From assembly GCA_903851415.1 (NCBI GenBank), contig CAINOE010000044.1:1-52391 (forward strand): a stretch of DNA of 52,391 nucleotides, read 5' to 3'. The notes below the pieces were generated by a model. It did not search any database, was not told the DNA's origin, and was given only the letters and a program-made list of their open reading frames with translations. Of the stretch, positions 7,836-17,292 are shown piece by piece. Each line of letters begins with the position of its first letter. Positions within the stretch are counted from its first letter, which is position 1. The stretch comes from an uncultured Rhodopila sp. (GTDB lineage: Bacteria; Pseudomonadota; Alphaproteobacteria; Acetobacterales; Acetobacteraceae). The position numbers and the translations under genes were made by a program.

Positions 7836-8888
7836 TCAGACCACGCGCAGCACCGGGCGGGCGGCCTTCACCGCCATGCGGCGATACAGCGCGACGTAGT
7901 CCTCGGCCATGCGGCGAGCCGTGAAGCGCTGCTCGAAGACCCGGCGGATCACGTCGTGCGACAGAGTATCCAGACGCGACAGCGCTGCCACCGCCCCGGT
8001 TTCGTCATGCACGATGAATCCGGTGGTGCCGTGATCGATCACCTCCGGCACCGATCCGGCCGGATAGGCGATCGTCGGCGTGCCGCACGCCATCGCCTCG
8101 ATCATAACCAAACCGAACGGCTCCGGCCAATCGATCGGCAGGAGTAACGCTTTTGCTCCGCTCAGGAACGCGGGTTTTTCCGCATCGCCGATTTCGCCGA
8201 TCAATTCGATCTGGTCGCCGTCGATCATGGGACGGATGGTCGATTCAAAGTACGCGGTATCCACCCGGTCGATCTTGGCGGCGATCTTCAGCTTCATGCC
8301 GGCTGCGCGAGCGATGCGGATCGCCCGGTCCGGCGCCTTTTCCGGGCAGATGCGGCCCAGGAATGCCAGATAATCCCGCTCCATCGGCTGCGGCGTCAGC
8401 AGGTCCGGCGGCAGGCCGTGATAGACCGTGCCGATAAAGTTGCCGTTCGTTAACGGCCTCCGTTGCGCGTCGGATATGGACACCAGCGGTGCCTGCGGGA
8501 ATTCCTGCATGACACGCGCCAGTTCCGGCAGGTCCAGGCGGCCGTGCAGGGTTGTTATATACGGCGTCGGCTGCCGGCTGAGCAGCGAAAACGGCCAGTA
8601 ATCCAGGTGGCAGTGCAGAATGTCGAACTCATGCGCGCGCTGGGCGATTTTCTCCAGCAGCAGCATCGCCGGCGCCATCGCGTCGCGCAAGGTCGTGTCG
8701 AACCGCAGCGCGCACGGCCATACGGCGTCCAGATGCGCGTTCGTTACGGAATCCCCGCTGGCGAACAGGGTCACCTCGTGCCCCATGGCCACCAGTTCCT
8801 CGGTCAGGTAGGAGACCACCCGTTCGGTGCCGCCGTAGGTGCGCGGCGGAACGGACTCGGTCAGTGGCGCGATTTGGGCTATACGCAT
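7836..8888 (-). CDS. Glycosyltransferase family 4 (GT-B fold)
   Basis: A 350-residue protein. The N-terminal domain carries GGTERVVSYLTEEL (residues 19-32) and GHEVTLFASGDS; the middle has HCHLDYWPFSLL and VSISDAQRRPL. The C-terminal nucleotide-sugar domain has FLGRICPEKAPDRAIRIA and the E-x7-E signature EPFGLVMIEAMACGTP. It transfers a sugar from an activated donor; acceptor and donor are not predictable. ATG 8888 follows GGGAG. It is divergent from otsA across a 224 bp spacer that must hold both promoters; I could not place them with confidence. Confidence 0.88.
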   Translation of the reverse strand: MRIAQIAPLTESVPPRTYGGTERVVSYLTEELVAMGHEVTLFASGDSVTNAHLDAVWPCALRFDTTLRDAMAPAMLLLEKIAQRAHEFDILHCHLDYWPFSLLSRQPTPYITTLHGRLDLPELARVMQEFPQAPLVSISDAQRRPLTNGNFIGTVYHGLPPDLLTPQPMERDYLAFLGRICPEKAPDRAIRIARAAGMKLKIAAKIDRVDTAYFESTIRPMIDGDQIELIGEIGDAEKPAFLSGAKALLLPIDWPEPFGLVMIEAMACGTPTIAYPAGSVPEVIDHGTTGFIVHDETGAVAALSRLDTLSHDVIRRVFEQRFTARRMAEDYVALYRRMAVKAARPVLRVV

Positions 8889-9112
8889 TGCAAATGGCTC
8901 CCGGTCTTAAGTTTCGGAACCATTGATGGGAGGCAGATCGGGTTTTTTTGCGGCAGATGCGAACATGAAGCGGACAAAGTCGGCCCCCTCACGACGAAGT
9001 TACCGTCCGGGGCTTTCCCTCACCGTCTCGTTTGCGTTTACCAAGGCACAATCGGTTGCGTCCGAGGCGGATATCGTTGCTCGGACAAAACATAATCGGG
9101 GGATGCTGACCG

Positions 9113-10519
9113 ATGCCACGACTGGTCGTCGTTTCAAATCGAGTTCCACTTCCGTCCGAACGGGGCGCCAAGGCGGGAGGCCTGGCGATCGCGCTGGCCG
9201 ACGCGCTGCAGCCCGGTTCGGTGTGGTTCGGCTGGAGCGGACGCCGCTCCGCCCGCGGCTCCGCCACGACCCATATTCAGCGGTCCGATGGTATTACTTA
9301 TGCAACAGTTGACCTTACGGAAGCGGATTATCATTCCTTCTACGTGAACTTCTCCAACGGCGCGCTATGGCCGCTGCTGCATTTCCGTCTCGGATTGCTG
9401 GACTTCAAGTCCGAAGACTATGATGGATACCGTTCGGTAAACCGCCAGTTCGCCGCCTCGCTGCTGCCGCTGCTGCGGCCGGAGGATGTGATCTGGGTGC
9501 ATGACTATCACATGATCCCGATGGCCGCCGAACTGCGCGCCCTGGGCGTGACCAATAAAATCGGCTTTTTCATCCACACCCCGTTCGTTCCTCCGTCGAT
9601 TTTCAATGCCCTGCCGCGGTCAGCCGAATTGCTGAACGCGATGTGTGCCTACGACCTCGTCGGTTTTCATACCCGCACGTATTGCACGGCATTCCTCGAC
9701 TGCGTCGCGGAAAACCTCGGCGTCCACGCCGACAAGGACGGCCGCTTCGTCCTGCGCGGCCACCCGGTTCGTGCCATTGTCGATCCGATCGGCATTGATG
9801 CCGATGAATTCACGAAACGAGCGGTCGAGGCCTCGCGCGGGACGGACGCCCGCATGCTGCGGGAAAGTCTCGGCAAAGGCGGCCTCGCCATCGGCGTCGA
9901 CCGTCTCGACTACTCGAAGGGCCTGATCAACCGGTTCGAAGCCATCGGCCGGTTCTTCGCGAATTATCCGCAGCACCGCCGGGAAGTCAGCTTCCTGCAA
10001 ATCGCCGCCCGATCGCGGGAGGAGCAGGGAGCCTACGCGCGGCTGCGGCGCGAGCTGGACCGTATCGTTGGCGACACGAATGGGCGGTATTCGGAATTCG
10101 ATTGGACGCCGTTGCGCTACATGACCCGGGCCGTCAAGCGCGACACCCTGGCCGGATTTTTCCGGCTGTCGCGGCTTGCCGTGGTGACGCCGCTGCGGGA
10201 CGGCATGAACCTCGTCGCGAAGGAATACGTCGCCGCGCAGGACGCGGACGATCCGGGGGTGCTGATCCTCTCCCGCTTCGCCGGCGCGGCCGAGGAAATG
10301 TCCGAGGCTCTGATCGTCAATCCTTACGATTCCGATGAGATCGCCGAGGCCATGCATATCGGCCTGTCCATGGACCTGGAAGAACGCCAGGAACGCTGGC
10401 GGTCGTTGCATAAGACTGTCAGCGTCAACACCGCGGAACGCTTCTGTTCGGTGTTCCTGAAGCTTCTCTCGCATCCCGAAACGCACCCGGAACGGCCGTC
10501 GCTGCGGGCGATTTCGTAG
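9113..10519 (+). CDS. otsA: Alpha,alpha-trehalose-6-phosphate synthase (UDP-forming), GT20
   Basis: Makes trehalose-6-phosphate from UDP-glucose and glucose-6-phosphate, the first step of the OtsAB osmoprotectant route. The 468-residue product has the GT20 signature blocks: LVVVSNRVPLP at the start, WVHDYHMIPMAAELR, FFIHTPFVPPSIF, the phosphate-binding GVDRLDYSKGL, and TPLRDGMNLVAKEYVA with a downstream LSRFAGAAEEM. A GGGGGATG purine run precedes ATG 9113 at good distance. No otsB phosphatase follows; the next gene is on the other strand. The adjacent divergent glycosyltransferase may share regulation, which is inference. Confidence 0.95.
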   Translation: MPRLVVVSNRVPLPSERGAKAGGLAIALADALQPGSVWFGWSGRRSARGSATTHIQRSDGITYATVDLTEADYHSFYVNFSNGALWPLLHFRLGLLDFKSEDYDGYRSVNRQFAASLLPLLRPEDVIWVHDYHMIPMAAELRALGVTNKIGFFIHTPFVPPSIFNALPRSAELLNAMCAYDLVGFHTRTYCTAFLDCVAENLGVHADKDGRFVLRGHPVRAIVDPIGIDADEFTKRAVEASRGTDARMLRESLGKGGLAIGVDRLDYSKGLINRFEAIGRFFANYPQHRREVSFLQIAARSREEQGAYARLRRELDRIVGDTNGRYSEFDWTPLRYMTRAVKRDTLAGFFRLSRLAVVTPLRDGMNLVAKEYVAAQDADDPGVLILSRFAGAAEEMSEALIVNPYDSDEIAEAMHIGLSMDLEERQERWRSLHKTVSVNTAERFCSVFLKLLSHPETHPERPSLRAIS

Positions 10520-10559
10520 TCGGCCAACCTCCATCTCGGCAAGGCCCGGATGGCCAACG

Positions 10560-10588
10560 GTCATGGCCCGGACAAGCCGGGCCATGAC
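10560..10588. repeat. REP-like palindrome, single-hairpin form (copy B)
   Basis: Perfect 12 bp arms GTCATGGCCCGG / CCGGGCCATGAC around a 5-base loop (acaag). It lies between the convergent ends of otsA and the SMP-30 gene. Confidence 0.85.
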
Positions 10589-10604
10589 GAACAAGGCCTC
10601 CCCG

Positions 10605-11474
10605 TCAATCGTCGGCAAACAGCCCGACCGGCGTCCCAACCGCCGGAGCGGCCGCGCGGAACAATCCCCCGAGCGCCGGGAACGCCGCCAGAACCTCAGC
10701 GGATTTCCCCTCCCGCAGCGATGTCACGTAAAGCATCGCATCGGCAAAGCACGGCATCGTCGGCCCCGGCACCGGGAACGCCCACTTGCGGAGCAACCGA
10801 CCCTCCGGGCTGAAACAGTTGAGGCAACCCGCCGACGGACCTGCGGACCAGTAGTTGCCATCCGCATCCGTCGCCGCGCCATCCGGGCGGCCATCCTCGT
10901 TCTTCAGGGTGGCAATGATGCGGTGATTGGACCGCCCGCCGCTGGCCGGATCGAAATCCCAGGCCTGGATGATGCCGCCCGTCGAGTCGGAGTGGTACAT
11001 CGTCCGCCCGTCCGGCGACCACGCCAGGCCATTGGAAACCGCGATGCCGGTTTCCTCCCGCGTGATCCTCCCGTCAGCCGTCACCCGGTACAAGGCCGCG
11101 ATCTTCTGCCGCGGCGAGTTCTCATCCATGCTGCCGACCCAGAACGCCCCGTCCGGCCCGACCTTGCCGTCATTCAGCCGGTTCGTCGGCGGTTCGTCGA
11201 TTTTGGACGTCAGATCGGTCAGCGCGCCGCTGGCGGGATCGAACAGCGCGACGTGGTGACGTTGCGCCACCACGAACCGGCCGCTGCGGCACAGCCCGAA
11301 ACTGCCGACGACCTCCGGAAAGTCCCACGACGTATGCGCCCCCGAGTCGACCGACAGGGCGTTGATCCGCTTGCCGTTGATATCGCAGAACAGCAGCCGG
11401 CGATTGGCGGCGTCCCACACCGGCGACTCCGCCACGCTGCAGCGCGAATCCCAAACCAGTTCAAAATCGCTCAT
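10605..11474 (-). CDS. SMP-30/gluconolactonase-family protein
   Basis: A 289-residue six-bladed beta-propeller hydrolase. Family landmarks are all present: AESPVWDAANRRLLFCDI with the metal-binding Glu near residue 16, RLNDGKVGPDGAFWVGSM, SNGLAWSPDGRTMYHSDS and RPDGAATDADGNYW, which supply the conserved N, N and D ligands of the divalent metal. Members hydrolyse sugar or other lactones. ATG 11474 is 14 bp inside the end of the upstream FAD oxidoreductase frame, so the pair is probably one translationally coupled operon; the substrate is unknown. Confidence 0.88.
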   Translation of the reverse strand: MSDFELVWDSRCSVAESPVWDAANRRLLFCDINGKRINALSVDSGAHTSWDFPEVVGSFGLCRSGRFVVAQRHHVALFDPASGALTDLTSKIDEPPTNRLNDGKVGPDGAFWVGSMDENSPRQKIAALYRVTADGRITREETGIAVSNGLAWSPDGRTMYHSDSTGGIIQAWDFDPASGGRSNHRIIATLKNEDGRPDGAATDADGNYWSAGPSAGCLNCFSPEGRLLRKWAFPVPGPTMPCFADAMLYVTSLREGKSAEVLAAFPALGGLFRAAAPAVGTPVGLFADD

Positions 11475-12921
11475 GATCTGCCTGTCCCTCCCCGTTGACC
11501 CGGGCCTCGGAGACCTGAACACCGGAGCGGCCTTCGGGTCGCCGATCACATCGCCGATCGGCCGCGCACCGGGCATGGCGGGCGGCTGAATCGCCGGCCA
11601 GGCGTCCGAACACCGCACCGATGGTCAGTCCCGCCCCGGCCAGATACCCGGTGCCGAGGACATTAGGCGCCATGATCATGCCCGCGGCAAACAGGTTGGA
11701 GACCGGCGTGCCATCCTCCATCAGCACCCGCGCCCCGGCATCCACCTTCACGCCCAGGCAGGTGAACGTGATGCCCGGGCGTATCGGGATGGCGGCAAAC
11801 GGCGGAACCGTCAGCGCCCGGGCGTGGCGGGTCTTGCCCGGGACAAGCCCGGCCGTCCGGCCGTCCTCGCGCACGGCCGCATTGAACGCCGTCACGGTCG
11901 CCGTCAAACCCGCCGCATCCACCCCGGCCAGCGCCGCCAGTTCCTGCAAAGTCACCGCGGTCAGCGGCGGGAAGACCGGCGGCAGCGTGCCGCTGTGCGC
12001 TGCCGCATCCAGGATCAGCCACGCCATTTGTCCCGGCTGTTCGGCCACCTTGCGGCCCCAGACCGCATAGCGCGTCGGGCCGGTATCCCCGCCCTCGTCA
12101 TGGAAGCGCCGCCCCGCGCGGTCCACGACAATCCCCGCGGGGATGCCCAGCACCCGTGTGGCGATGCCGCCATCCGCCCGCGGCGAGCGCGCATCGACGG
12201 CAACCAGATGGCAGGCCCCCGGTTCGCCCGCCGTCGCCACGCCCTGCGCGATCAGGCCGCGCAGCAGCGCGCCATCGGCATAGGGCGTGCCGCGCAGGAC
12301 AAAGGCGTCGGCCGCCTCGCCCCAGAGCGGCCGCAGCGAGGCCGGATCCGCCTGCGCTCCGCCGCAACAGAGCACGACGGCGCGCGGCTGAACACGCGAC
12401 GATGCCAGGTCCAGCGCGCGGACCCTTCCATCGGCCAGGGTCAGCCCGGTGACGGGGCTGTTATAGGCGATTTGCACGCCCAATCGCCCCGCGGAGGCGT
12501 ACAGAGCATTCAGCATGGTCTTGCCGCCGCCAAACAGGAAGCTCGTGCGGCGCGAAACCGGCAGCAACCCGTCGCCGGCATGCTGAAACCCCACGCCATG
12601 CGCCGCCAGCCAGGGCACCACGGACACCGAATCCGCCACCAGCCTTTGGCAGAGCGCCGGGTCATCCCGCTCCTCCGCGACCCGGCTCAGTTCGGCGAGA
12701 AACTCAGCCTGCGTATACACACCGGGGGAGAACGGCGTCGGCGCGCCATGCACCGCCCGCAGGTTCCGGGCGTGGCGCGCATTGCCGCCGCGCAACGCCC
12801 TTGGCGCCCACTCCAGAAGCTGCACCGACGCGCCCGCCCGGCGCGCCGTTATGGCCGCGCAGAGCGCGGCGATTCCGCCGCCGATAACCAGCACGTCAGG
12901 AACGGCAGCGCAGGTCGCCAT
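11461..12921 (-). CDS. FAD-dependent oxidoreductase (fumarate reductase/TcuA-like flavoprotein)
   Basis: A 486-residue protein with an N-terminal dinucleotide-binding motif DVLVIGGGIAALCAAITARRAG and a C-terminal FAD-contact block LFAAGMIMAPNVLGTGYLAGAG. The layout resembles the succinate dehydrogenase/fumarate reductase flavoprotein family, particularly tricarballylate dehydrogenase TcuA. ATG 12921 places the Rossmann motif at residue 9; an upstream in-frame ATG at 12984 would add 21 Arg/Pro-rich residues and is less likely. After the usual family end (FGRLAGDSAARHA) the frame runs on about 35 residues in low-complexity sequence and overlaps the SMP-30 start. No TcuB-type partner is adjacent. 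Confidence 0.82.
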   Translation of the reverse strand: MATCAAVPDVLVIGGGIAALCAAITARRAGASVQLLEWAPRALRGGNARHARNLRAVHGAPTPFSPGVYTQAEFLAELSRVAEERDDPALCQRLVADSVSVVPWLAAHGVGFQHAGDGLLPVSRRTSFLFGGGKTMLNALYASAGRLGVQIAYNSPVTGLTLADGRVRALDLASSRVQPRAVVLCCGGAQADPASLRPLWGEAADAFVLRGTPYADGALLRGLIAQGVATAGEPGACHLVAVDARSPRADGGIATRVLGIPAGIVVDRAGRRFHDEGGDTGPTRYAVWGRKVAEQPGQMAWLILDAAAHSGTLPPVFPPLTAVTLQELAALAGVDAAGLTATVTAFNAAVREDGRTAGLVPGKTRHARALTVPPFAAIPIRPGITFTCLGVKVDAGARVLMEDGTPVSNLFAAGMIMAPNVLGTGYLAGAGLTIGAVFGRLAGDSAARHARCAADRRCDRRPEGRSGVQVSEARVNGEGQADHERF

Positions 12922-13056
12922 GTCGGGGGGCACCCTGCGGCGCGGGGGCGGGCGCGTCCAGCATCGCCTGTGCAAACGAGCCATGACGGGCCGCGCCGAG
13001 CCGCCTTTAGGCGACCCGCAAGAATTACCGCTTCACGGGGCAGGGTCCCCGAAACC

Positions 13057-13131
13057 GTCATGGCCCGGCTTGTCCGGGCCACCTATCGCGGCACGTGCTT
13101 GTGTAGGTGGCCCGGACAGCCGGGCCATGAC
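13057..13131. repeat. REP-like palindrome, long double-inverted form (copy C)
   Basis: A 75 bp unit between the FAD oxidoreductase start and the autotransporter 3' end. The two 28-29 bp arms are complementary apart from a one-base bulge, begin/end with GTCATGGCCCGG, and each arm can fold on itself. The central loop contains GCACGTGC. A tail just after it (CCGATTCGATC, about 13150) is shared with copy F at 51.9 kb. Confidence 0.85.
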
Positions 13132-13196
13132 GTGAACGGTGGGGCCAACCGATTCGATCGTTTTTTGGCGTCGCCTTGGCGCGCCCGCACCGCGGG

Positions 13197-16100
13197 TCAG
13201 TGGAAGACGATCTCCACACGCCGGTTCTGCGCCTCGCGCACGCCCGGGCCGGTGGCGACCAGCAGCCTGGTGTCGCCCAACCCGTTGACCGCGATGATCG
13301 GCTGCTTCACCCCGTCGCGCACCAGTTCGGCGGCCACTGCCCGGGCGCGCCGCAGCGACAGGGCCGCATTGTAGCGATGCGTGCCGGAGGTGTCGGCATA
13401 GCCATCGACCGAGATCCGCGTCACCTCGGTCTGCACCGCACTTCGCGCGGCCTCGGCGATCACCTCCCGGGCGCGGTCCGTCAGATCGGCCCGGTCCCAG
13501 TCGAAGAACACCAGGTAGCTGCGAACGGCCGCCGCGGCGGGCGCGGGAATGCCGGGCCCGGCGGCGGGCGGCGGCGCGCCGAACGTCCAGCGCAGGCCGG
13601 CATTGAACGACCAGCCGCGGAAGCCGCCATCGTTGACGACGTTCTGCTGCCAGGCAACGTCGCCGTACACCGAGATCGCTCGCGTCAGGTTGCCGGTGAC
13701 GCCGCCGCCGATTTGCACCGATGTGCCGTAGTTGGCGACGCCAAACGGCACGTTGCCGATGGTCGCGTCGCCGCTGCTGCCGAACCCTTGCAGAACGTTC
13801 AGCTTCGCGTACGGGGTGATGCGCGTCTCCTCCGGACCAACGAACGGATGCGCCAGACGGACGCCGATGCGGGCGATGGACTGGTTCAGGCCGCCGATGT
13901 TGACGTCAATGCCATTGCCATCGACGTGATCGCGGAATTGCAGATGCTGATAGACAAGCTGCGCCTGCGGTTCCAGCGAGAAGCCGGCGGGCAGCGGGAA
14001 CGGATAGCCGGCCTCCATCGATGCCGCGATGCTGCTGCCGTTCAGGCCGGTGCCGGCGCCGGGTTGCGCGGTGGTGACCGAGCCGTCGAATGCGCCGGCG
14101 GACACGATGCCGTCGATGTACCATCCCGAGCGGGCCTGCCAGGTCACGACCCCTGCCCCGGTCTGGGTGTTGAACAGGGCCTTGCTGGTTCCGTCCACCG
14201 CACTCGGCTGCATCCATAGCCGCCCGAACGTGCCAGCGAAACCGGCGCGCAGCGTGCCGTCCTGGTCGTTGCGGGCGATCCAGTTGCCGCCGATTTGCGT
14301 CGCGCCGTAGTCCTCGGAGAAATTGTAGCCATAGCCGCCGAAGCCGCGGTCGCTGACCGCGTCGTAGCTGCCGCCCAGGCCGCGCACGAAGACCTCGCCG
14401 CCGGCATCGGTGCCCAGCGCCTGGCCGTCGCGGATCTCGCCCAGCCGCCGGTGCAGCGAGTCGAGGTCCTGCAGCCCGGCGTTGAACAGCGCCAGCGGGG
14501 CGGTGATGTAAGCCGGGACTTCGGGCGCAACCGCCGGACGCTCCGGTTCCGGTGCCGGACCGGGGCCCGGGTTTGGCCCCGGGTTCGGCCCGGGGTTCGG
14601 TTCCGGGTTCGGGCCAGGGCCTGGCCCCGGGTCCGGCGTCACGTAGACATTCTGCAACCGGTAGTCCCAGTTTCCGCCGGCATTGCCGACGAGGGTTTGG
14701 CTGGCGGCGGCGCTGCCGTTCGGCGATCCGGGGCCGTAGGCATAAAGCTGGTAGCGGTAGGGCGTATCCCCGGTGACATACCCGTTCGCCAGGCTGAAGA
14801 CCGTGGAGGACGACGCGCCGGCCACCTGAACCAGAGAAATGCCGTCCGTCGGCGAGGGTATCTCGACGCTGGTGAAGGCGCCGGACCCGCTGGCATGCAC
14901 CTGCAACACGGTGCTGCCGGACGCGCTCCCCAGGATCAGCAGCCGATCGGCGGACTGGTTGGAGAGCGGGCCGCCGCCGTTGAGCAGCGCGTTCAGCACG
15001 ACTGTGCCGCCCTGCGGATCGTAATTGCCGTGCACCGATAGCACGTTGCCGATGGACGAGCCTGCCAGATCGACCACCCCCGGATTGGTCAGGCTGCCCA
15101 GCACGGTGAACGTGCCGATCGAGCCGCCCGCATAGGCCGGCACGGCGTTGCCGGCGGCGATGGTGCCATAGTTGGTGACGGAACCGCCGACACTGCCGTA
15201 GCCGCCCAATGTCGCGCCGGAGGCAACGGTGACGGCGCCGCCGCCGGACAGCGATGCGCTCTGATGCGCGGCATCGCCGACGATCAGGGTTCCCTGCGTC
15301 ACCTCCGTCCCGCCGGAGAACGGGCTGACGCCGAACAGGATCAGCGAGCCGGTGCCGAGCTTGGTCAGGCCGCCGGTGCCGGTGATGTCCTGCCGGATCG
15401 TCGTCGTGTAGTCCTGCGTGTCGAACGTGCCGCCGCCGGCGAAGCCGTTGCTCGGCCCGTTCAGCGTGATGGCCCGGGTCGCGGACAGGTTGAAGCTGCC
15501 GCCGAACTGCAGGCCGCCGCCGTTGAAGGTCAGTCCGCCTGTGGCGGCGCCGAGCGCGGAGTCGGCTGCGACCGAGATCAGGCCCTGGTTGAAGACGGTG
15601 CCGCCGGAATAGGTGTTGACTCCGGTCAGGGTCAGCGTGCCCGCGCCCTGCTTGACCAGCACGCCGGTGCCCTGAATGACGCCCGCGTAGGTGCCGTCGG
15701 CGGGCTGGATACCGTCGGGGGAGGCCTGGTTGATCAGGACGATGCCGTTGTCGGTGATTGAGGGCGGCAGGCTTTGCGCGCGCGCCTCCAGCGTGGCGGT
15801 CGGATCGCTTCCGGGATTGACGACGATGCTGCCGTCGAAATTGGCATTGTTGCCGGTCAGCTCCAGGGTGCCGCCGACGATGTAGACCGCGAGCGGCGCT
15901 CCGCTGTTCTGTCCGATGGAGCCGGTCAGGGTCCAAAGGCCGGCGCCGGTCTTCGTCAGCGTCTGGAAGTTCGAGACCACGCCGGACAACGAATCGGCGG
16001 CGCCGGCGACCGCATCCAGGGTCAGCGTGTTGGTGCCGCCGCCGCCGTCGAAATTGCCGGTGATCCTGGACCCGGTGAACAGCGTGACGTTGTCGTTGCC

Positions 16101-16802
16101 GCCCTGGAAATCGAGGTTGCCGTTCACCACGCCGCCGGTTTCGTTGATGAAGTTGATCCCGACATTATTAAAGCTGCCGATGGCCTGGCCGGTGAGGCCG
16201 GGGTTGGAGCCTCCCGGCAGCGCGGAGATGGTGCCGTAATTGTCGACAACGTTCCGGCCGGCTGATGACGTCACATTCTCGAAGAAGATCGCGGAGCTGG
16301 GGCCGCCCTGGATCAGGCCGTAATTGACGACGGTGTTGCCGGCTCCGATGGCGTTGATCGCTTCCGACGTCTGCTGCGTCCCGGTGGCGATGACCGACGC
16401 GCCTTTCTGGATCGTTATGATAGCATAGTTGTTGAACTCGATCGTGTTGCTGCCCTTGCCATAGCCGCCGCCGCTGGCGCCGCCGTTGGTTGTCGTCGTT
16501 ACCGCCGAGCCGCTCTGGAGAGTCACCGTCGCGCTGTCGCCGAGGCTGATTGCGTTGTTGTTGAGGACGCTGATCCGCGCGGCGGGTCCGACGATGACCG
16601 AGGTTCCTGCCGGCGTGGCGGCGGCTGAGCCGATGGTGGAGGTATAGGGATTGGGGGCTGTTCCGTCGCAGGTTGTGGTGAGCCCGACGGCGACGCAGTT
16701 GGCCAGGGCTGCCGCCGGCGGCAGGCCGATAAGCAGCAATGCCGCGAGCACGGCGGGCAGGCAACGGAAGCGGCGCAGTCTGCCGGATGTCAAGTTACGC
16801 AT
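13197..16802 (-). CDS. Autotransporter with passenger beta-helix, beta-barrel and C-terminal OmpA-like domain
   Basis: A 1201-residue protein. Residues 1-34 form a signal peptide (Arg-rich, long hydrophobic core, AALA). The passenger (about 35-730) holds autotransporter-associated beta-strand repeats such as GAGTLTLTGVNTYSGGT and GTGSLILFGVSPFSGGT. A Pro/Gly/Asn linker follows, then the sequence VPAYITAPLALFNAGLQDLDSLHRRLGE and an approximately 270-residue barrel (EVFVRGLGGSYDAVSD to FNAGLRWTFG). After a Pro/Ala spacer comes a complete OmpA peptidoglycan-binding domain (about 1085-1201): LVFFDWDRADLT, VDGYADTSGTHRYNAALSLRRA, AQNRRVEIVF. An autotransporter barrel normally ends the protein, so this tail would sit in the periplasm and bind peptidoglycan (inference). 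ATG 16802 is preceded by GGGGG. Confidence 0.88.
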   Translation of the reverse strand: MRNLTSGRLRRFRCLPAVLAALLLIGLPPAAALANCVAVGLTTTCDGTAPNPYTSTIGSAAATPAGTSVIVGPAARISVLNNNAISLGDSATVTLQSGSAVTTTTNGGASGGGYGKGSNTIEFNNYAIITIQKGASVIATGTQQTSEAINAIGAGNTVVNYGLIQGGPSSAIFFENVTSSAGRNVVDNYGTISALPGGSNPGLTGQAIGSFNNVGINFINETGGVVNGNLDFQGGNDNVTLFTGSRITGNFDGGGGTNTLTLDAVAGAADSLSGVVSNFQTLTKTGAGLWTLTGSIGQNSGAPLAVYIVGGTLELTGNNANFDGSIVVNPGSDPTATLEARAQSLPPSITDNGIVLINQASPDGIQPADGTYAGVIQGTGVLVKQGAGTLTLTGVNTYSGGTVFNQGLISVAADSALGAATGGLTFNGGGLQFGGSFNLSATRAITLNGPSNGFAGGGTFDTQDYTTTIRQDITGTGGLTKLGTGSLILFGVSPFSGGTEVTQGTLIVGDAAHQSASLSGGGAVTVASGATLGGYGSVGGSVTNYGTIAAGNAVPAYAGGSIGTFTVLGSLTNPGVVDLAGSSIGNVLSVHGNYDPQGGTVVLNALLNGGGPLSNQSADRLLILGSASGSTVLQVHASGSGAFTSVEIPSPTDGISLVQVAGASSSTVFSLANGYVTGDTPYRYQLYAYGPGSPNGSAAASQTLVGNAGGNWDYRLQNVYVTPDPGPGPGPNPEPNPGPNPGPNPGPGPAPEPERPAVAPEVPAYITAPLALFNAGLQDLDSLHRRLGEIRDGQALGTDAGGEVFVRGLGGSYDAVSDRGFGGYGYNFSEDYGATQIGGNWIARNDQDGTLRAGFAGTFGRLWMQPSAVDGTSKALFNTQTGAGVVTWQARSGWYIDGIVSAGAFDGSVTTAQPGAGTGLNGSSIAASMEAGYPFPLPAGFSLEPQAQLVYQHLQFRDHVDGNGIDVNIGGLNQSIARIGVRLAHPFVGPEETRITPYAKLNVLQGFGSSGDATIGNVPFGVANYGTSVQIGGGVTGNLTRAISVYGDVAWQQNVVNDGGFRGWSFNAGLRWTFGAPPPAAGPGIPAPAAAAVRSYLVFFDWDRADLTDRAREVIAEAARSAVQTEVTRISVDGYADTSGTHRYNAALSLRRARAVAAELVRDGVKQPIIAVNGLGDTRLLVATGPGVREAQNRRVEIVFH

Positions 16803-17023
16803 GGGGCCCCCGTCACGATCCAACTCGGCGATGTCACAAAATATTTTCCACGAAACGGGACGGGAACATAATAAATACGCGCTCGTGGTGCAAACAGTCA
16901 GTGGAGTGCGTCTTTTTTACAACGGTCAACAAACCCGAAAGGTTTGGCTGTGCCGGGCCGGGGAACCGGGGTCGCAAGCCTGCGAATCAAATCCGATGCC
17001 GCCGCCGCCGCTGCCGATCGGGT

Positions 17024-17278
17024 TCATGGCTGAGCGCGCCGTCGACCACGCAGTGAGGCAGATCGAACTGGCGCACCCCCTTGATCAACGGTCCCGCTGA
17101 CTTTCGAGAGCAGATCGCCGGTAGATCGGGCCGGGCGATCCAAGCGCGTGATGGCCACGAGATCCCGCAATAAGATGAGTGAGGCAGACTGCTTTCGGTC
17201 GAGGACGGGGCTAAGCTCGAAACGGCTGTCCGACCTCTCCACAAACCCCGGGGTGACATGAACGGAAGTATTGTCCAA
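17024..17278 (-). pseudogene. Serine recombinase (resolvase/invertase) remnant
   Basis: This 84-codon frame contains about 40 residues resembling the catalytic domain of serine resolvases: LVAITRLDRPARSTGDLL followed by GGAPVRSAS, where the family reads L-x-V-x-R-L-D-R-L-A-R-S and later AG-F-RSL. The N-terminal catalytic Ser region and the DNA-binding part are missing, so it is a fragment. It is the only recognisable content of the 490 bp gap 16803-17292, which is also less GC-biased than its surroundings. Confidence 0.6.
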
Positions 17279-17292
17279 TCGGAGCTTTCACG

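Noticed and set aside
14560..14640. GC-rich direct repeats as a regulatory minisatellite
   Set aside because: They encode the Pro/Gly/Asn linker of the autotransporter in frame, which explains them.
13906..15936. 676-codon minus-strand frame within the autotransporter
   Set aside because: Alternate frame of the same repetitive GC-rich sequence; it is Arg-rich and has no signal or motifs.
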